Of a stretch of 10,729 bases of DNA, positions 6,231-10,729 are shown one piece after another (position 1 is the first letter of the stretch; each line of letters opens with the position of its first letter). Origin of the DNA: an uncultured Ruminococcus sp. (GTDB lineage: Bacteria > Bacillota > Clostridia > Oscillospirales > Ruminococcaceae); the NCBI GenBank assembly GCA_900556055.1, contig USNJ01000057.1:1-10729 (forward strand). The letters are read 5' to 3'. Below the pieces are notes generated by a model that was not told the origin of the DNA, did not search any database, and was given only the letters and a program-made list of their open reading frames with translations. The position numbers and the translations under genes are program-made.

Positions 6231-6698
6231 TTATCTGTGCGATGCTTCAAGCTCAATAAGGAATTTCTTTGCATCAGCGCCAAGCGCATAGCCGGACATG
6301 GAGCCGCCCGAAGCGATGACTCTGTGGCACGGAACGATTATCGGCACGGGATTTTTCCCCGCAGCACTTCCCACTGCTCTGTAAGATGCGGGGCTTCCCG
6401 TCATCTCAGCGACCTGCTTGTAGGTCCTTGTCTCGCCGTAGGGTATCTCGGAGAGCTTTTCCCAGACGGACATCTGAAAATCCGTACCCGAGAGAGCGAC
6501 AGGCAGATCAAAAGTCTTTCTTTTTCCCGCAAAATACTCGTTAAGCTGCTTCTTAGCGTCGGATATCAGCTTTGTTTCCGCCATAAAAAAGCAGACAACA
6601 GGCTCGCCTATGCTTATTTCAGAAATTTTATCGTCCTCTTCGGTAATGCTTATCCAGCCGATAGGCGTTTTAAAAGGGGATGTTATCTTCATTTCCAC
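6231..6698 (-). CDS. ogt: Methylated-DNA--[protein]-cysteine S-methyltransferase
   Basis: This suicide DNA-repair protein transfers alkyl groups from O6-alkylguanine to its own cysteine. The active-site motif IVPCHRVI is present, with the acceptor Cys124 in the numbering used here. YRAVGSAAGKNP (106-117) carries the arginine finger of the DNA-binding helix, and TDFQMSVWEKLSEIPYGETRTY (72-93) is the conserved start of the C-terminal domain. The N-terminal domain (about 1-70) is the usual weakly conserved part. I prefer the GTG at 6696-6698, eight bases after an AAGGGA site (6707-6712), giving 155 residues. An ATG two codons later is possible. A longer frame from 6758 adds a cysteine-rich stretch with no ribosome binding site and is unlikely. 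Ogt and MGMT-like names are used interchangeably, so the symbol is a family label. Confidence 0.9.
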   Translation of the reverse strand: MEMKITSPFKTPIGWISITEEDDKISEISIGEPVVCFFMAETKLISDAKKQLNEYFAGKRKTFDLPVALSGTDFQMSVWEKLSEIPYGETRTYKQVAEMTGSPASYRAVGSAAGKNPVPIIVPCHRVIASGGSMSGYALGADAKKFLIELEASHR

Positions 6699-6770
6699 AA
6701 AATCAATCCCTTCGGAGTTTTTTCGGATACACTGCTCAACACACCCAGCAGCGCACATACTTTTATTATT

Positions 6771-6802
6771 TTAACATATAAATATTGAATTTTATATGTT
6801 AA
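6771..6802. repeat. AT-only 12-bp palindrome upstream of the repair gene
   Basis: TTAACATATAAA, an eight-base spacer TATTGAAT, then TTTATATGTTAA: a perfect 12-bp inverted repeat. The spacer octamer recurs exactly 21 bp further on (6804-6811), about two helical turns away. The element lies about 75 bp upstream of the repair gene start and about 75 bp past the thioesterase stop. No T-run makes it a clear terminator, so a protein-binding site is at least as likely. Confidence 0.55.
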
Positions 6803-6875
6803 TTATTGAATTTATATTTTTTATACAAAATAATATGCCGTCCGACAATATTTTTACTGCAAAATTCATCGTTAT

Positions 6876-7334
6876 TTATTTTATTCTGTTTCTTTTTCTC
6901 TCTTCCGCTGAATTATACTCCGCTCTTTCTTCCTCTGTCTCGGGGATTATCCTCGGAACACGGCAGGGCCTTTCATTCTCATCAAGCGCTATGACTGTGA
7001 AATATGCTGAATTTATCAGCGTCCTCTCCCCGCTCAGCTCCTCGGCATATGCATCCGTGCGGATCTCCATGGACGATCTTCCCGTGTAGGTTATCCTCGC
7101 TCTTATTACAATAGTATCCCCGACGTGTGCGGGTGCGCGGAATATCAGACCATTGACCGATGCCGTAGTTACTTCATGCCCCGAATGGCGTCTGCCGGTT
7201 ATCGCCGCAGCAAGATCCATCCATTCCATCAGCCTGCCGCCGAAAAGTCTCCCGCAGCCGTTTGCGTCCTTAGGCATTATAATATAGGTCTGTTCGGTAA
7301 CGGATCCCGATACCTTTTTAATGCGTTCTGACAT
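6876..7334 (-). CDS. Acyl-CoA thioesterase, hotdog fold (YciA/BFIT-like)
   Basis: A 152-residue cytoplasmic protein of the acyl-CoA hydrolase family, which cleaves acyl-CoA thioesters to free acid and CoA. The core motif CGRLFGGRLMEWMDLAAAI (27-45) has the GG and the Asp40 typical of the hotdog helix. It is followed by RRHSGHEVTTASVNGLIFRAPAHVGD (48-73), the classic second strand region. The C terminus is a charged tail rich in Glu and Arg (ETEEERAEYNSAEERKR). Chain-length preference cannot be told from the sequence. The ATG at 7332-7334 has AAGGAG (7344-7349) nine bases upstream, better than the in-frame ATG ten codons earlier. It is divergent from the ribbon-helix-helix/clpB unit, and only 108 bp separate the two start codons. 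No clear -35/-10 pair of its own is seen there. Confidence 0.88.
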   Translation of the reverse strand: MSERIKKVSGSVTEQTYIIMPKDANGCGRLFGGRLMEWMDLAAAITGRRHSGHEVTTASVNGLIFRAPAHVGDTIVIRARITYTGRSSMEIRTDAYAEELSGERTLINSAYFTVIALDENERPCRVPRIIPETEEERAEYNSAEERKRNRIK

Positions 7335-7383
7335 AATTTTATTCTCCTTAAATATATTTTGCAAAGAAATTTATATAAACCCC

Positions 7384-7412
7384 TTGACAAATTATATAGA
7401 GTGTGCTATACT
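7384..7412 (+). promoter_or_regulatory. Consensus promoter of the ribbon-helix-helix/clpB unit
   Basis: TTGACA (7384-7389), a 17-bp spacer and TATACT (7407-7412). The predicted start is near 7419, giving a leader of about 24 bases. This is the strongest promoter in the window. Neither the CIRCE element of HrcA nor a tandem CtsR heptad is present. Confidence 0.8.
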
Positions 7413-7419
7413 ATATAAT
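7391..7419. promoter_or_regulatory. Perfect inverted repeat inside the clpB-unit promoter, candidate operator
   Basis: ATTATATAG (7391-7399), 11 bp, then CTATATAAT (7411-7419): a perfect 9-bp inverted repeat with half-site centres 20 bp apart, about two helical turns. It fills the space between the -35 box and the transcription start, so a bound protein would block RNA polymerase. The submotif CTATA also occurs at 7406-7410, which gives three CTATA/TATAG units in all. Such short repeated half-sites suit ribbon-helix-helix dimers, and the first gene downstream encodes one. AT-rich promoters can form such repeats by chance. Confidence 0.55.
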
Positions 7420-7442
7420 CGTAAGGGAGGTATGGATCAAAA

Positions 7443-8087
7443 ATGAGCAAAAATCTTTACAGTCTCATTCTTATGGACGAGGTTGTAAAAGGGATCGACA
7501 AGGCTGCTTACAGCCTTAACACATCGCGTTCGGCACTTATCAACAGGATCCTTGCCGATTATCTGTCCATAAAAACCCCCGATTCCCATGCGGATGAGGT
7601 TTTCGGGATCGTCGGCAGGACGCTTTCCGAAAGCGGAGACATTCAGGTGTGCCACGGAACATCGCCATCTGTCCTTACTTTAAGAAGTGCGCTGAATTAC
7701 AAATATAACCCGACGCTTCGCTACACCGTCACGCTGACGCCTGACGGAGAAAGCGTTTCGGGACGTATGGAGGCAGCTCTGAGAACTCAGAACAAGCTTC
7801 TGAAAGACAAGGTCGGCGGATTTTATCACGTATGGTCAACACTTCTGAAAAATGGTGACACCGATGATCTCCATGCCGAGAAATATTCCGTAAGCGACGC
7901 AAAGTACACTGTTTTTTTCAGGATATACGGCGATTATCAAAGCATGTCCACGAGTGAAACAGCGGCACTCATAGCAGATTATGTGAGACATTTTGACAAT
8001 TCGATCAAAGAGTTCTTCGGACTTCCCGAGGAACGATGCAGCGAAATACTGCTGAAACTTGATTACAGGAAGGATGAAAGTATATGA
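7443..8087 (+). CDS. Ribbon-helix-helix DNA-binding protein, probable autoregulator upstream of clpB
   Basis: A 214-residue protein I cannot assign to a named family. Residues 5-42 fit a ribbon-helix-helix (Arc/CopG/MetJ-type) domain: strand LYSLILM, helix A EVVKGIDKAAYSL, turn NTSRS, helix B ALINRILADYLS. The N-T-S-R-S turn is typical of this fold. Residues 46-214 form an unrecognised domain with mixed strands and helices (for example LRYTVTLTP, a TVFFRIYGD strand, a C-terminal helix ETAALIADYVRHFDNSIKEFFG). No membrane segment or catalytic motif is seen; it could sense a ligand or a protein. The ribosome binding site AAGGGAGG (7423-7430) lies about 12 bases before the ATG. The stop overlaps the clpB start (ATGA), so the two are translated as a unit. 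A repressor role is inferred from the fold and the inverted repeat in its promoter. Confidence 0.75.
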   Translation: MSKNLYSLILMDEVVKGIDKAAYSLNTSRSALINRILADYLSIKTPDSHADEVFGIVGRTLSESGDIQVCHGTSPSVLTLRSALNYKYNPTLRYTVTLTPDGESVSGRMEAALRTQNKLLKDKVGGFYHVWSTLLKNGDTDDLHAEKYSVSDAKYTVFFRIYGDYQSMSTSETAALIADYVRHFDNSIKEFFGLPEERCSEILLKLDYRKDESI

Positions 8088-10702
8088 ATATGCAGAATTT
8101 AACAAGAAAATCCACAGAGATCATCCAGGACGCTCAGTCTGTTGCCATTGAGTATCAGAATATGAACATCGAACAGCAGCATATCCTATACGCAATGATG
8201 AACCAGGAGAACGGACTTATCCCCCAGCTTCTCACGAAAATGGGTGTTGATACGGAAAGCTTCTCAAACAGCGTTTCATCGTCGATAAACAATATACCGA
8301 AGGTTACGGGCAGCGGCAGAAAGCCGGGCACCGTTTATGTTACTCAGGACGTTGACCGTGCGCTCCAGAAAGCTGAAGAATGCGCAAAGCGTATGTCCGA
8401 TGAATATATCTCCGTTGAGCATCTGTTTATGGGACTGCTCGAAGCTCCGAACAGTGAAGTATCAAAGCTTTTCAAGACCTATTCGATCACGAATGACGCT
8501 TTCCTCAAAGCTCTTTCCGAGGTAAGAGGAAGCCAGAGAGTAACCACCGATTCCCCCGAGGAGACATATGATGCCCTCAAGAAATACGGTCAGGAGCTTG
8601 TCGGACTTGCAAAGGCAAACAAGCTTGACCCTGTTATCGGACGTGATACCGAGATAAGAAACGTTATCCGTATCCTGTCCAGAAAAACTAAAAATAACCC
8701 TGTTCTTATCGGTGAACCCGGTGTCGGCAAAACCGCTATCGCTGAGGGACTTGCTCTGAGAATAGTCCGCGGAGATGTCCCCAACAATCTGAAGGACAAG
8801 AAAATATTCTCCCTTGATATGGGTGCGCTCGTTGCAGGCGCAAAGTATAAGGGCGAATTTGAGGAACGTCTTAAAGCCGTACTTAACGAGCTGAAAAAAG
8901 CAAACGGCGAGATCCTCCTTTTTATTGATGAGATCCACACCATTGTAGGCGCAGGCAAGGGCGAGGGCGCAATGGACGCAGGCAATCTGCTGAAGCCTAT
9001 GCTGGCAAGAGGCGAGCTGCATTGTATCGGCGCAACGACCCTTAACGAGTACCGTCAGTACATCGAAAAGGATAAGGCACTCGAAAGACGTTTCCAGCCT
9101 GTAATGGTCCCCGAGCCTACCGTTGAAGATACTATATCCATACTGAGAGGTCTGAAGGAGCGTTACGAGGTTTATCACGGTGTCAAGATCCAGGACTCTG
9201 CTCTCATCACCGCCGCTACCCTTTCAAACCGTTACATCACCGACCGTTTTCTCCCCGATAAGGCTATCGACCTTGTTGATGAAGCATGCGCTCTTATCAA
9301 AACAGAGATGAATTCAATGCCTACCGAGCTTGATGAGATCTCACGTAAGATCATGCGTCACGAGATTGAGGAAACAGCTCTCAAGAAAGAGGATGACAAG
9401 CTCTCGAAGGAACATCTCGAGGAAATACAGAAAGAGCTTGCGGAAATGCGTGCCGAATTCGCCGAGATGAAGGCTCGCTGGGAAAACGAGAAGGCATCTA
9501 TCGGCAAGGTGCAGAATATCCGTAAGGAAATCGAAAAGATGAATGCCGATATCGCAGAAGCTGAGCGCAGCTATGACCTTAACAAGGCAGCTGAGCTTAA
9601 ATACGGCAAGCTCCCTGCCCTCCAGAAAGAGCTTGAAGAAGCTGAGGACGAAGAACACGCCGAGAAAAAGCACACACTCCTCCGTGATAAAGTCACCGAC
9701 GAGGAGATCACAAGGATCATCAGCCGCTGGACGGGTATCCCTGTTGCAAAGCTGATGGAAGGCGAGCGTGAGAAGCTGCTGAACATGGAAGGCATTCTCC
9801 ACAAGCGTGTTATAGGTCAGGACGAGGCTGTCGAAAAGGTCAGTGAGGCTATACTCCGTTCGAGAGCGGGAATCCAGGATCCGAACAGACCAATAGGCTC
9901 TTTTATGTTCTTAGGTCCTACCGGTGTCGGAAAAACAGAGCTTGCAAAGGCTCTTGCCGAAGCACTTTTTGATGATGAGAAGAACATCGTCCGTATTGAT
10001 ATGACGGAATACATGGAGAAATTCTCCGTAAGCCGTCTGATAGGAGCACCTCCGGGATATGTCGGATATGAGGAGGGCGGTCAGCTGACTGAAGCAGTCC
10101 GCCGCAGACCTTATTCGGTCGTTCTGTTCGATGAAGTCGAAAAGGCTCACCCCGATGTATTCAACATCCTTCTCCAGGTTCTTGATGACGGACGTATCAC
10201 CGACTCGCAGGGCAGAACGGTAGATTTCAAAAATACTATCATAATCCTGACATCCAACCTCGGTTCGTCCGCTATCCTCGACGGCATCACAGAAGACAAC
10301 ACGATATCTCAGGAGGCAAAGGACGAGGTAAACGAGCTTCTCAGAGAGAAATTCCGTCCCGAGTTTCTTAACCGTCTTGACGAGATCGTGCTTTACAAGC
10401 CGCTGTCGAAGTCGGATATCGGTCAGATCGTGGATCTTATGCTCAAAGGTCTCAGCAAGCGTCTTGAAGACAGACAGCTTTCAGTTACTGTTTCCGATGC
10501 TGCAAAGAACTACATCATTGATGAAGGCTACGATCCCGTATTCGGCGCAAGACCGCTCAAGAGATTTATCCAGAGCAAGGTCGAAACGCTTATTGCGAGA
10601 AAGATCATTGCCGACGACATCGAGCCGTACTCAACTCTCTGCGTAGATTTCGCAGACGGTGCGCTTAATGTCACCGTAAAAAAGAGCGAAAACGCTGAAT
10701 AA
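8084..10702 (+). CDS. clpB: ATP-dependent protein disaggregase ClpB
   Basis: A complete 872-residue Hsp100 chaperone, the normal ClpB length. It forms hexameric rings in the cytoplasm and, with DnaK, pulls proteins out of aggregates. Domains in order: N-terminal Clp-N repeat (about 1-150); first AAA+ domain with Walker A GEPGVGKT at 210-217 and Walker B FIDE at 280-283; a long Glu/Lys-rich coiled-coil middle domain (about 415-535), the mark that separates ClpB from ClpA and ClpC; second AAA+ domain with Walker A GPTGVGKT at 611-618 and Walker B LFDE at 681-684; and a C-terminal domain with [16 protein letters not shown]. No ClpP-binding IGF-type loop is seen, as expected. The ATG at 8084 overlaps the preceding stop, with a GAAGGA site nine bases upstream. 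The last 27 bases of the window after its stop show no complete terminator. Confidence 0.96.
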   Translation: MNMQNLTRKSTEIIQDAQSVAIEYQNMNIEQQHILYAMMNQENGLIPQLLTKMGVDTESFSNSVSSSINNIPKVTGSGRKPGTVYVTQDVDRALQKAEECAKRMSDEYISVEHLFMGLLEAPNSEVSKLFKTYSITNDAFLKALSEVRGSQRVTTDSPEETYDALKKYGQELVGLAKANKLDPVIGRDTEIRNVIRILSRKTKNNPVLIGEPGVGKTAIAEGLALRIVRGDVPNNLKDKKIFSLDMGALVAGAKYKGEFEERLKAVLNELKKANGEILLFIDEIHTIVGAGKGEGAMDAGNLLKPMLARGELHCIGATTLNEYRQYIEKDKALERRFQPVMVPEPTVEDTISILRGLKERYEVYHGVKIQDSALITAATLSNRYITDRFLPDKAIDLVDEACALIKTEMNSMPTELDEISRKIMRHEIEETALKKEDDKLSKEHLEEIQKELAEMRAEFAEMKARWENEKASIGKVQNIRKEIEKMNADIAEAERSYDLNKAAELKYGKLPALQKELEEAEDEEHAEKKHTLLRDKVTDEEITRIISRWTGIPVAKLMEGEREKLLNMEGILHKRVIGQDEAVEKVSEAILRSRAGIQDPNRPIGSFMFLGPTGVGKTELAKALAEALFDDEKNIVRIDMTEYMEKFSVSRLIGAPPGYVGYEEGGQLTEAVRRRPYSVVLFDEVEKAHPDVFNILLQVLDDGRITDSQGRTVDFKNTIIILTSNLGSSAILDGITEDNTISQEAKDEVNELLREKFRPEFLNRLDEIVLYKPLSKSDIGQIVDLMLKGLSKRLEDRQLSVTVSDAAKNYIIDEGYDPVFGARPLKRFIQSKVETLIARKIIADDIEPYSTLCVDFADGALNVTVKKSENAE

Positions 10703-10729
10703 TTTTCTCCGCCGTATCGGTCATCGGTA

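Noticed and set aside
7384..7390. TTGAC in the -35 box as part of a CtsR box
   Set aside because: CtsR needs a tandem pair of TTGAC-type heptads spaced by three bases; only one is present and it is explained by the -35 hexamer.
7391..7412. GAGTGTGCTA in the clpB promoter as half of a CIRCE element
   Set aside because: CIRCE needs TTAGCACTC-9-GAGTGCTAA; only a distorted single half is present, with no partner at the right distance.
8462..9178. A 238-codon minus-strand frame inside clpB
   Set aside because: Antisense to the Walker-motif region of clpB, with no family resemblance and no ribosome binding site of note; a shadow frame.

Overview
The window looks like chromosomal DNA from an anaerobic Firmicute of the class Clostridia, most likely a Ruminococcus-like member of the Oscillospiraceae. 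This is inferred from moderate GC content, strong AGGAGG or AAGGGGG ribosome binding sites, and gene types (clostridial L-lactate dehydrogenase, a complete Liv branched-chain amino acid transporter, a cytidylate kinase-like protein of the GSGGR type). No rRNA or other marker fixes the species.

Layout. Seven genes and part of an eighth lie on the minus strand (1-7334) and two on the plus strand (7443-10702). Reading the minus strand in its direction of transcription: an acyl-CoA thioesterase (6876-7334); an AT-rich spacer with a 12-bp palindrome; an alkylated-DNA repair methyltransferase (6231-6698, probably GTG start); a 233-bp spacer holding a good sigma-A promoter; then livK-livH-livM-livG-livF plus a cytidylate kinase-like gene (5997 down to 439), which reads as one operon. 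The spacer between livK and livH carries two strong stem-loops and probably sets the excess of binding protein over membrane components. After the operon comes a 178-bp spacer containing an unmistakable but tiny remnant of a spermidine/putrescine-binding protein gene (potD). The 5' part of an L-lactate dehydrogenase gene then runs off the left edge, and its likely -10 box falls inside the potD remnant.

The plus-strand unit is the part most worth attention. A consensus promoter (TTGACA-17-TATACT) drives a 214-residue protein with an N-terminal ribbon-helix-helix DNA-binding domain and an unrecognised C-terminal domain. Its stop codon overlaps the start of a complete clpB (ATGA overlap). The promoter contains a perfect 9-bp inverted repeat, ATTATATAG-11-CTATATAAT, lying between the -35 box and the transcription start. 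I see neither a CIRCE element nor a CtsR box. The arrangement suggests that this ClpB disaggregase is controlled by a co-transcribed, autoregulatory ribbon-helix-helix repressor instead of the HrcA or CtsR circuits known in Firmicutes. This is inference from layout and motifs.

How the genes work together: LivK captures branched-chain amino acids outside the cell, LivH and LivM form the membrane channel, and LivG and LivF supply ATP hydrolysis. The kinase-like gene is probably co-transcribed but its link to transport is unknown. The thioesterase, the DNA repair gene and lactate dehydrogenase are housekeeping functions with no clear link to the transporter.
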